This document shows, one piece after another, positions 1-5,128 of a DNA stretch of 5,128 nucleotides. The notes under the pieces were generated by a model that made no database searches, was not told the DNA's origin, and saw nothing but the letters and a program-made list of their open reading frames with translations. Location: assembly GCA_964344785.1 (NCBI GenBank), contig CAYFOR010000160.1:1-5128 (forward strand), given 5' to 3'. Position 1 is the stretch's first letter; every line of letters begins with the position of its first letter. Source of the stretch: Thiopontia sp964344785 (GTDB lineage: Bacteria > Pseudomonadota > Gammaproteobacteria > GCF-002020875). The position numbers were made by a program, and so were the translations under genes.

Positions 1-36
1 GTCATCAATAACCAATTGAATTTATTCGATTAAACG

Positions 37-64
37 TTGGGACACCAGTGAGTTTAGATAGAAT
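37..64 (+). promoter_or_regulatory. candidate sigma70 promoter for glgP
   Basis: A TTGGGA hexamer at 37-42 (4 of 6 match to TTGACA) is followed after 16 bp by TAGAAT at 59-64 (5 of 6 match to TATAAT). The flanking DNA is AT-rich. This would start transcription near position 71 and give a leader of about 100 nt before the phosphorylase start codon. It is a pattern match by eye only; matches of this quality also occur by chance in AT-rich DNA. Confidence 0.3.
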
Positions 65-81
65 TTGTTACCAGTCATACG

Positions 82-91
82 TACTGCAGTA
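82..91. repeat. 10-bp perfect palindrome TACTGCAGTA
   Basis: TACTGCAGTA equals its own reverse complement. It lies just downstream of the candidate promoter start in the glgP leader, a position where an operator could act. No regulator family is recognised for it, and a single copy is weak support. Confidence 0.3.
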
Positions 92-122
92 ATCAGCGGT
101 CGGATAAGGGGGGAGGATATGG

Positions 123-158
123 ATGGCACAGGGAAATACAGATGAAATGTTCCACTAA
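123..158 (+). CDS. possible 11-codon leader reading frame upstream of glgP
   Basis: A purine-rich run at 106-116 (AAGGGGGGAGG) ends 6 nt before an ATG at 123. The frame reads MAQGNTDEMFH and stops with TAA at 156-158, 14 nt before the phosphorylase ATG and in a different frame from it. This ribosome-binding site is stronger than that of glgP itself (AGGGAA, 162-167). A second ATG at 119 would be only 2 nt from the GGAGG and gives an 8-codon peptide ending at 145. The peptide has no run of one amino acid such as classical attenuators carry. It may set ribosome loading on glgP by reinitiation, or it may be chance. Translation is inferred only from the spacing of the Shine-Dalgarno. Confidence 0.3.
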   Translation: MAQGNTDEMFH

Positions 159-172
159 AACAGGGAATTTCA

Positions 173-2695
173 ATGAGTAGTGATGAGGAAGTAAGACAAC
201 CGGTCGAGAAGGTCTCAGCAGTCTGCCTGAGACGGGAACTGGAAGAGGATCTGCGTGAGCAGCTTCGTGACCCGAAGGTGCTGCAGGCACAACTGGTCGA
301 TGTGATGGTCAAGATTGAGGGGAAGGATCCGCTGTTTGCCACCTCACGTGACTGGTTCTATGCTTTGGCCTATCTGTTGCGAGGGGCAATGAACCAGCTT
401 TTCATTCGTTCCGCACGGCACCACCATCGCCTGGATGTGCGCCGGATCTACTATCTCTCACTTGAGTATCTTCCGGGTCGGGTACTTTCCAAGGTGTTGC
501 TCGATCTGAAGCTGCATGAGAGCGCCAGTGCGGCAATGGATGAGCTTGGGGTGCAGCTTGAGTCACTCTGTGACGAGGAGGTGGACCCGGCACTGGGCAA
601 TGGTGGCTTGGGTCGCCTTGCAGCCTGTTTCCTCGATAGTCTCGCCACACATGACTATGCCGGGTATGGTTACGGGATTCGTTATGAGTATGGTCTTTTC
701 AACCAGCGGATCGTCAACGGCGAGCAGCATGAACAGCCGGAACACTGGCTCCGTTTTGGATCGCCTTGGGAGTATGCGCGCCCCAGTATTCTCTACACCA
801 TCCGCTTCTATGGTCGTATCACCCATATTCCGGATGAGCAGGGAAACAAGGTGAGCCACTGGATTGAGACCCAGGATATGATCGCCATGGCCTTCGACAA
901 TCTGATTACCGGTTACGATTCCGAGACCGTCGGCAATCTGCGGCTCTGGTCGGCGCGTGCATCACGTGACTTTGATCTGCGTACATTCAATCAGGGCAAT
1001 TATCTGGATGCGGTCAAGGAGAAGACCACCAGTGAAAACCTTGCCAAGACACTCTATCCTGATGACAGCACCTTTGTTGGCCAGGAGCTACGGCTGAAGC
1101 AGGAGTATTTCTTTGTCAGCGCCTCACTTCAGGATATCGTCTCACGTCATCTTCGTGATCATGAAACACTGGATGAGCTGGCAGACAAGGTGGTGATTCA
1201 GCTCAATGATACCCATCCTGCGCTGGCCGTTCCGGAGATCCTTCATATCCTGATCGATGATCATCAGTATTCGTTTGAAGATGCCTGGGAGCTGGCCCGC
1301 AAGCTGTTCCGTTACACCAACCATACCCTGCTCTCCGAGGCGCTGGAGACCTGGCCAGTCAATATGCTGGAGAGCCTGTTGCCACGTCATATGGAACTGA
1401 TCTATCAGATCAATGCCTGGCTGATGGAGGAGGTCCGTCACCATTTTCCGGGTGATCTGGACAAGATGCGGCTGCTTTCACTGATTGATGAGGGCAGTCA
1501 GCGTGTTCGGATGGCCCATCTGGCCATTGTGGGCAGTCAGCGTGTCAATGGTGTGGCGGCACTCCATACCGAGCTGTTGAGATCCCGGCTTTTTTCCGAT
1601 TTTGATGCACTCTATCCGGGACGTTTTGTCAATGTAACCAATGGCGTCACCCCAAGACGCTGGTTGCTGGAGTCCAACCTTGGGCTTAGTGAACTGCTGA
1701 TCAATCAGTTGGGAGAGGGCTGGATTCGGGACCTTGGCCTGCTTGCGGAGTTGCAGGAGCGCTGTTGTGAACCTCAGTTCGAACATGATTTTCTGCAACA
1801 GCTGGAGCGGGTCAAGCAGAATAACAAACAGCGGTTGGTTGCGATGATCGAGTCGCGACTCAACCTTACCGTTTCTGTGGAGGCGATGTTTGATGTCCAG
1901 GTGAAGCGGATGCATGAATACAAGCGTCAACTGCTCAATCTGCTTCATGTGGTCACCCGTTATCAGCGTATTCGGGCCGGGGATACCGATGGGATGGTAC
2001 CGAGAGTGGTGATCTTTGCCGGTAAGGCGGCACCGGGCTACTACATGGCCAAGCAGGTGATCCGGCTGATTCATGATGTGGCCGATGTGATCAACCATGA
2101 TCCGGTAGTGGGCGACCTGTTGAAGGTAGTTTTTATTCCAGACTACAAGGTTTCGGATGCCCAGATCATCATTCCCGCTGCCAACCTCTCCGAGCAGATT
2201 TCAACCGCCGGAATGGAGGCCTCCGGTACTGGTAATATGAAACTGACACTCAATGGTGCACTGACAATCGGAACCCTGGATGGGGCCAATGTCGAGATTC
2301 GGGAGCGTGTGGGTGAAGACAATTTCTTTCTCTTTGGCCATACCACCGAAGAGGTCCAGGCACTACGTGAACGAGGATACGAACCTGCCCGTTACTATCA
2401 TGATTACGAGCAGCTACGAAATGCGCTGGATGGAATCTCGCAGGGCTTCTTCTCACAAGGGGATGGTGGGCGTTACCAGGGGTTGGTGGACAGTCTGCTG
2501 CATGGTGATTTCTTTATGGTTCTGGCGGACTATCCCAGTTACATTCGTTGCCAGCAGCAGGTGGATGCGCTCTATCAGGATCGTGAGGCGTGGAACCGTC
2601 AGGTATTGAGCAATATTATCGGGGTTGGCCACTTTTCGGCAGATCGGGCGATCCATCAGTATGCACAGGAGATCTGGGGGATCGAATCGGTCTGA
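173..2695 (+). CDS. glgP: glycogen/maltodextrin phosphorylase (GT35 family)
   Basis: This cytoplasmic PLP enzyme would remove terminal alpha-1,4-linked glucose from glycogen or maltodextrin with phosphate, releasing glucose-1-phosphate. The 840-residue length is normal for the family (about 800-850). The family signature EASGTGNMKLTLN is complete at residues 682-694, with K690 as the PLP Schiff-base lysine (K680 in rabbit muscle enzyme). KRMHEYK at 578-584 supplies the phosphate-site R579 and K584, and NDTHPAL carries H348, the counterpart of rabbit H377. Other blocks are DPALGNGGLGRLA, RLKQEYFFVSASLQD, NVTNGVTPRRW and DYKVSDAQIIIPAANLSEQ. The ATG at 173 has AGGGAA 5 nt upstream. One oddity is LPGR after YLSLEY, where many relatives have LMGR or LIGR. 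No other glycogen gene lies in the window, so glycogen versus maltodextrin preference (GlgP or MalP) cannot be settled. No sign of transfer or damage is seen. Confidence 0.95.
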   Translation: MSSDEEVRQPVEKVSAVCLRRELEEDLREQLRDPKVLQAQLVDVMVKIEGKDPLFATSRDWFYALAYLLRGAMNQLFIRSARHHHRLDVRRIYYLSLEYLPGRVLSKVLLDLKLHESASAAMDELGVQLESLCDEEVDPALGNGGLGRLAACFLDSLATHDYAGYGYGIRYEYGLFNQRIVNGEQHEQPEHWLRFGSPWEYARPSILYTIRFYGRITHIPDEQGNKVSHWIETQDMIAMAFDNLITGYDSETVGNLRLWSARASRDFDLRTFNQGNYLDAVKEKTTSENLAKTLYPDDSTFVGQELRLKQEYFFVSASLQDIVSRHLRDHETLDELADKVVIQLNDTHPALAVPEILHILIDDHQYSFEDAWELARKLFRYTNHTLLSEALETWPVNMLESLLPRHMELIYQINAWLMEEVRHHFPGDLDKMRLLSLIDEGSQRVRMAHLAIVGSQRVNGVAALHTELLRSRLFSDFDALYPGRFVNVTNGVTPRRWLLESNLGLSELLINQLGEGWIRDLGLLAELQERCCEPQFEHDFLQQLERVKQNNKQRLVAMIESRLNLTVSVEAMFDVQVKRMHEYKRQLLNLLHVVTRYQRIRAGDTDGMVPRVVIFAGKAAPGYYMAKQVIRLIHDVADVINHDPVVGDLLKVVFIPDYKVSDAQIIIPAANLSEQISTAGMEASGTGNMKLTLNGALTIGTLDGANVEIRERVGEDNFFLFGHTTEEVQALRERGYEPARYYHDYEQLRNALDGISQGFFSQGDGGRYQGLVDSLLHGDFFMVLADYPSYIRCQQQVDALYQDREAWNRQVLSNIIGVGHFSADRAIHQYAQEIWGIESV
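1492..1545 (+). repeat. 15-bp direct repeat inside glgP
   Basis: GGGCAGTCAGCGTGT occurs at 1492-1506 and again, identical, at 1531-1545. The offset is 39 bp, exactly 13 codons, so both copies read GSQRV (residues 441-445 and 454-458). The second copy lies in a conserved block of the family (AIVGSQRVNGVAALH). The first lies just before the RMAHLAIV strand. The enzyme length around it appears normal, so this is not an obvious duplication of extra residues. Confidence 0.6.
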
Positions 2696-2697
2696 TG

Positions 2698-2725
2698 GTC
2701 ATCCACACGGTACTATGTGGATGAC
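2698..2725. terminator. hairpin between convergent genes, possible bidirectional terminator
   Basis: GTCATCCACA (2698-2707) and TGTGGATGAC (2716-2725) form a perfect 10-bp stem with an 8-nt loop (CGGTACTA); two further G-U pairs can extend the base. It starts 2 nt after the glgP stop and ends 9 nt before the stop of the convergent minus-strand gene, so it could serve both transcripts. No T-run follows on either strand, so it is not a textbook intrinsic terminator. It may protect 3' ends or terminate weakly. Confidence 0.6.
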
Positions 2726-2734
2726 TGCAGTCTG

Positions 2735-3040
2735 TTATCGGTCTACGATCTGATGAATCTTGCTGCGCACTGCCCGCAGTGCGTAAAAGTTCTCGTTCTG
2801 ATAGGCGAGCAGCAACTGCGAGATCATTGCGTAGAATAGAGTCTGCTCTTTTCCACGACGACGTTTCTCTGCGCACTCTTCCTGATGGAGAATCTTGAGG
2901 ATGGCAATGCTCTGGCTGATATAGAGCTTGAGCTGCTCATGAGTGTTGTTCTTGAATGCAACTTGGGCGTAAGAGAGCATGAAATCAGCACTCTCCAGCA
3001 GTTGGCGGGTTTTGCGATCCAGTGATTGTTGTCTATTCAT
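2735..3040 (-). CDS. small all-helical protein of unknown function
   Basis: I do not recognise this 101-residue protein. It begins MNRQQSLDRK and has a well-placed ribosome-binding site: GGAG lies 7 nt before the ATG on the minus strand (3048-3051). The sequence has no signal peptide, no membrane segment, almost no glycine or proline, and one cysteine. It looks like amphipathic helices at about residues 3-30, 34-55 and 66-98, split by a charged stretch ECAEKRRRGKEQ near 55-66. The layout of short helices with AMISQLLLAYQNENFYAL near the C-terminus faintly recalls flagellar chaperones of the FliS type, but no defining motif is present and there are no flagellar genes nearby, so I do not assign it. 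It converges on glgP with a shared hairpin and diverges from the gene at 3212. The good start site, plausible protein composition and lack of a competing frame support it as a real gene. Confidence 0.75.
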   Translation of the reverse strand: MNRQQSLDRKTRQLLESADFMLSYAQVAFKNNTHEQLKLYISQSIAILKILHQEECAEKRRRGKEQTLFYAMISQLLLAYQNENFYALRAVRSKIHQIVDR

Positions 3041-3211
3041 GGTTCTGCTCCGGTTATCCTTTCATTGTCTGTATCTGAAACCATGCATCAGTCATGCCAT
3101 GATTTATTGGCGTATTGATGAGTTTGATGGTCAATAAGGCTATATCTCTGTCTGGGTCACTATACTTGGGCAATATTCGAAAGCAGGTTAATAACGTAAT
3201 AGAGGCAAGCA
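3041..3211. promoter_or_regulatory. divergent intergenic region with a short inverted repeat
   Basis: This 171-bp gap separates two divergently transcribed genes and should hold both promoters. I could not place a convincing -35/-10 pair: TATACT at 3161-3166 is a good -10 on its own but has no -35 at proper spacing. TATTGA (3113-3118) and TCAATA (3131-3136) form a 6-bp inverted repeat with a 12-nt spacer, a possible regulator site or chance. Ribosome-binding sites lie at both edges: GGAG on the minus strand (3048-3051) and AGAGG on the plus strand (3201-3205). Confidence 0.35.
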
Positions 3212-3613
3212 GTGAATATTGTTGTACTGGATAAAGAGAAACTGCCGGATGGTGTTGAGTTTCCATTTCTGCAGGCGGCCAAATATGGCTGGGTTGAACG
3301 CCCTACTGTAGAACCGGGTGAGATTGAAGAGGTGGCTTGGCGTGCTCATGTGGTGGTTACTGCAGCTACCCCTATTCCCGCTTCAACACTGGAGAAGCTT
3401 CCTCTGTTGAAAATGGTGGTGATCGTTGGAGATTTCTCCAGCTCACCGGGGTTGATTGACTTGCAGGCAGCGGCTTCCAGGGGGGTGCTGGTTTCACATG
3501 TGCCCGGGGGAGATTATGCGAGTTCGGTTGCGGCCGAGACGTGCTGCAGCAGTGTGGTTGAGAATATCGATGCAATGATTGCCGGCAGCCCGATCAATCT
3601 GATCGACTCTTGA
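3212..3613 (+). CDS. truncated D-2-hydroxyacid dehydrogenase-like protein lacking the NAD-binding domain
   Basis: The start is GTG with AGAGG 6 nt upstream. Residues 1-108 resemble the N-terminal lobe of D-2-hydroxyacid dehydrogenases such as glycerate dehydrogenase HprA: MNIVVLD at the start, VVVTAATPIPASTLEKLPLLK (48-68, from the TPL..-L...P-LK region) and DLQAAASRGVLVSHVPG (83-99). Residues 115-131, VVENIDAMIAGSPINLI, match the usual C-terminal tail (A-NI-AFLAG-P-NVV). The full family is about 310-330 residues; here about 190 residues, holding the GxGxxG Rossmann fold and the catalytic Arg, Glu and His, are absent. The junction falls near residues 109-114 (about 3530-3556). The usual TGYDNVD loop is altered to GDFSSSPGLID. 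In full enzymes the N- and C-terminal pieces pack as one substrate-binding lobe, so the remnant could still fold. It cannot be a dehydrogenase as it stands. It may be a repurposed binding protein or a decaying gene with an in-frame deletion. Its last 20 bp overlap hslR tail to tail. Confidence 0.75.
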   Translation: MNIVVLDKEKLPDGVEFPFLQAAKYGWVERPTVEPGEIEEVAWRAHVVVTAATPIPASTLEKLPLLKMVVIVGDFSSSPGLIDLQAAASRGVLVSHVPGGDYASSVAAETCCSSVVENIDAMIAGSPINLIDS

Positions 3614-3989
3614 TCTCCATCAGTTTTCTCCGTTGGCGCTTGTCAGGACGTCGTACCCGCTGGCTTCGGGAGTGGGCCTCCAGCCGCTTCTGTTCAACAA
3701 TTGCCTGTCGTTGTGACAGGCTCTGCTCACTTTCACGGTAGAGCTGCTGAGCCTCACTGGCTGGGCGTCGTTGTGCGTTGATTCCCTCAACAAAAACCTC
3801 GAAAAAGGTGTCTCCACGCTGTATCTCCAGTCTGTCACCCCGACGTACTGTCCGTGAAGGCTTGACCCGACTGCCATTGAGATGAACTTTTCCACCCGAG
3901 ATTGCATCGGTGGCGATTCGGCGTGTTTTGAAAAAGCGTGCGGCCCATAGCCACTTGTCGAGACGGATTCCCTCGTCTGCTGTACTCAT
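3594..3989 (-). CDS. hslR: ribosome-associated heat shock protein Hsp15 (S4 domain)
   Basis: Hsp15 binds free 50S subunits that carry a nascent chain and tRNA after heat-induced breakdown of translation, and helps recycle them. The 131 residues match the usual length (133 in E. coli). An S4 RNA-binding domain covers about residues 8-66: IRLDKWLWAARFFKTR (8-23) is nearly the E. coli sequence, followed by AISGGKVHLNGSRVKPS (29-45) and VRRGDRLEI. NAQRRPASEAQQLY (71-84) is the family's conserved middle block. The tail from about 101 is strongly basic with RRPDKRQRRKL (113-123), as in E. coli. On the minus strand GAGG lies 5 nt before the ATG. The gene is not next to hslO or yrfG here, unlike in E. 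coli, and stands between a convergent and a divergent neighbour, so it is probably transcribed alone. I saw no clear sigma32 promoter in the short upstream gap. Confidence 0.93.
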   Translation of the reverse strand: MSTADEGIRLDKWLWAARFFKTRRIATDAISGGKVHLNGSRVKPSRTVRRGDRLEIQRGDTFFEVFVEGINAQRRPASEAQQLYRESEQSLSQRQAIVEQKRLEAHSRSQRVRRPDKRQRRKLMEIKSRSD

Positions 3990-4051
3990 ATATTCCTCTA
4001 ATCTGTGAACGGATGGCTATGGTATCCTTACTCGCAGGATGGATTCCATAC
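3990..4051. promoter_or_regulatory. short divergent promoter region between hslR and the PDC gene
   Basis: Only 62 bp separate the two start codons, so the promoters must overlap each other or extend into the coding sequences. Both ribosome-binding sites lie inside it: GAGG for hslR on the minus strand and AGGATGG (4036-4042) for the plus-strand gene. I could not place a convincing -35/-10 pair for either direction. If the plus-strand gene starts at 4013 instead, the gap falls to 23 bp. Confidence 0.4.
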
Positions 4052-5029
4052 ATGAACACCTTTGAAGAGACGATCAAGGTCAGAAAGAAGCTCTTGAGAG
4101 ATCATCTTGAGGGCTTTATGGATCGTCTTGCCGAGGAGTGCGCCAAGGGGTGGGAGGATGGTGTGGTACAACCTCAGCTGGCTGGAAGGCTGGATCGGGT
4201 ATTGCTGAAATCTCTTGAGCACTGCGGTGATATTCCTGCTTGCCGACTGATGTATGTGACCGATACCAGTGGGATGCAACAGAGCTCCAATGTCTTCTCC
4301 AAAGGGCCTGAGGTCGATTCCAAGCGTATTGGACAGGATCTGTCAAAACGGCCCTATGTTGCCAGCGTGGTGCCCTCAGAAGGTTTTTATATCTCTGATG
4401 TCTATATCAGCCAGACCTACCGACGCAGTCTGATCACTGCGGTACAGTTGGTTCGGGATCAGCAACAGGTGGTAAAAGGGTATGTCTGTGCCGACTTTGA
4501 GTTGAGCAAGTTACCGGAGGTTGATCAGCCGACGGAGGATCGACGTTTCTGGATGCAGGTTAAGGGTGATCCTTCGATCCGAGATACACTCTTTATGCAG
4601 AGTCGTGCTGTCAGTGCAATGGATGAGAGAATCGATGATGTACTGGCAACGGTGGATGAACTGGTGGTGAAGAGGGGTGTTTTTCATGCCAAGCTCCACT
4701 TTTCCAGTTCCAGAGCAACCATCTGGCTTTATGATGATCCTTATCGCTATCGTGTTCATGTGCTGGAAGAGATTCTCAATCCATCGATCTGTCTCGCCTA
4801 TCCGCAACGTTCCTATCCAGATGGGGCAATGGTGCCAAAAAAAGTCGTGCGGGAGATTCTGGAGCGGTTCAAGTGGCTACGCGAGGTCGATGAGACAATC
4901 TATCTGCGTGCCGGATCAGTCAATATCATCAATGGCATTATTGCACTGAACTTTTCTTGTGACGGTTCTCACTATCTTCCCTACGAGGAGTTTCTGGAGA
5001 AGGATGAGAGCTTCTGGTTTGGTTCTTAA
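4052..5029 (+). CDS. soluble PDC/Cache-like sensor-domain protein
   Basis: With the start at 4052 the protein has 325 residues. Residues about 63-152 look like a PDC (PhoQ/DcuS/CitA-type, dCache) ligand-sensing fold: a strand and turn LMYVTDTSG (66-74), DLSKRPYVASV (97-106), GFYISDVYIS (111-120), SLITAVQLVRD (126-136) and VKGYVCADFEL (141-151), the same order of elements as the extracellular sensors of chemoreceptors and histidine kinases. Unlike those, it has no signal peptide, no membrane helix and no kinase, GGDEF, HAMP or MCP output domain, so it should be cytosolic. Residues 1-60 are helical and charged. Residues 175-325 are a second region I do not recognise, ending LPYEEFLEKDESFWFGS. 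The 4052 ATG has AGGATGG 9 nt upstream. The frame stays open back to a GTG at 3938 and has ATGs at 4013 and 4019, but those lie in or against the hslR 5' end and have weaker sites. The ligand and partner are unknown. It is divergent from hslR across 62 bp. Confidence 0.8.
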   Translation: MNTFEETIKVRKKLLRDHLEGFMDRLAEECAKGWEDGVVQPQLAGRLDRVLLKSLEHCGDIPACRLMYVTDTSGMQQSSNVFSKGPEVDSKRIGQDLSKRPYVASVVPSEGFYISDVYISQTYRRSLITAVQLVRDQQQVVKGYVCADFELSKLPEVDQPTEDRRFWMQVKGDPSIRDTLFMQSRAVSAMDERIDDVLATVDELVVKRGVFHAKLHFSSSRATIWLYDDPYRYRVHVLEEILNPSICLAYPQRSYPDGAMVPKKVVREILERFKWLREVDETIYLRAGSVNIINGIIALNFSCDGSHYLPYEEFLEKDESFWFGS

Positions 5030-5120
5030 TAACAGTTATATAGAAATTTGTTGAATCTGCCCTAACGCACTTGACCAGTCTATTCCAATCCATAAATGGC
5101 CCTGAACAGAGAGGGTAAGA

Positions 5121-5128
5121 GTGAGTTC
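5121..5128 (+). CDS. possible start of a downstream gene, cut by the window edge
   Basis: GAGGG at 5111-5115 lies 5 nt before a GTG at 5121, a good Shine-Dalgarno and spacing. TTGACC at 5071-5076 is a near-consensus -35, but no clear -10 follows at proper distance. Only two codons and part of a third are visible, so neither the existence nor the nature of the gene can be confirmed. The rest of 5030-5120 shows no coding sequence and no strong terminator after the PDC gene. Confidence 0.25.

Noticed and set aside
1..33. Possible 3' end of an upstream gene (frame 1 reads VINNQLNLFD then TAA at 31-33)
   Set aside because: Ten codons in AT-rich DNA with no recognisable family tail cannot be told from chance.
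22..342. A 106-residue minus-strand frame over the glgP leader and 5' end
   Set aside because: Its N-terminal half is antisense to glgP and reads as a serine/arginine-rich low-complexity sequence. Nothing suggests a real protein.
1478..2098. A 206-residue open frame on the minus strand inside glgP
   Set aside because: It lies wholly antisense to a well-conserved phosphorylase, its protein is rich in His and Gln with no recognisable motif, and it has no independent support. It is a codon-bias shadow.
3161..3166. TATACT as a -10 element for the gene at 3212
   Set aside because: No hexamer resembling TTGACA lies 16-18 bp upstream, so I did not call a promoter.
3054..3266. A 70-residue minus-strand frame filling the divergent intergenic region
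   Set aside because: It would start inside the gene at 3212 and end against the start of the gene at 3040, leaving no room for promoters, and it has no motif.
4511..4807. A 98-residue minus-strand frame inside the PDC gene
   Set aside because: It is antisense to a coherent protein, shows no motif and has no upstream region of its own.
5028..5040. ATAACAGTTAT inverted repeat after the PDC gene as a terminator
   Set aside because: The arms are 5 bp, AT-only apart from one pair, with a 1-nt centre that cannot form a stable hairpin, and no T-run follows.

Overview
The window reads as a piece of proteobacterial chromosome, most likely from a gammaproteobacterium. The Hsp15 gene resembles the Escherichia coli family closely, the glycogen phosphorylase is of the E. 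coli GlgP/MalP kind, and Shine-Dalgarno sites are clear. The lineage below class level cannot be read from this stretch. I see no rRNA, tRNA, CRISPR array, insertion sequence or phage gene.

Layout: (1) 1-172 is a leader region. It holds a candidate sigma70 promoter, a 10-bp palindrome, and a very strong Shine-Dalgarno followed by an 11-codon upstream reading frame. (2) 173-2695 (+) is a complete glycogen/maltodextrin phosphorylase with its PLP lysine and phosphate-site residues intact. (3) A perfect 10-bp hairpin at 2698-2725 separates it from a convergent 101-residue helical protein of unknown function (2735-3040, minus). (4) A divergent intergenic region (3041-3211) precedes a 133-residue protein (3212-3613, +). 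This protein looks like a D-2-hydroxyacid dehydrogenase from which the whole NAD-binding Rossmann domain has been removed in frame, leaving the N-terminal lobe joined to the C-terminal tail. (5) hslR, the ribosome-associated Hsp15 gene (3594-3989, minus), overlaps the 3' end of that gene by 20 bp. (6) Divergent from hslR with a 62-bp gap is a soluble PDC/Cache-like sensor-domain protein (start best placed at 4052, end 5029, +). (7) 5030-5128 is non-coding except for a possible start of another gene at 5121.

The genes do not form one operon. Every neighbouring pair is convergent or divergent, so each gene is probably its own transcription unit. Recognisable roles are storage-polysaccharide breakdown (glgP) and rescue of stalled 50S subunits after heat stress (hslR). 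The other three genes have no assigned role.

The best candidate for something undescribed is the Rossmann-less dehydrogenase remnant at 3212-3613. It could be a repurposed ligand-binding lobe or a decaying gene. Second are the short upstream reading frame ahead of glgP and the membrane-free PDC protein.
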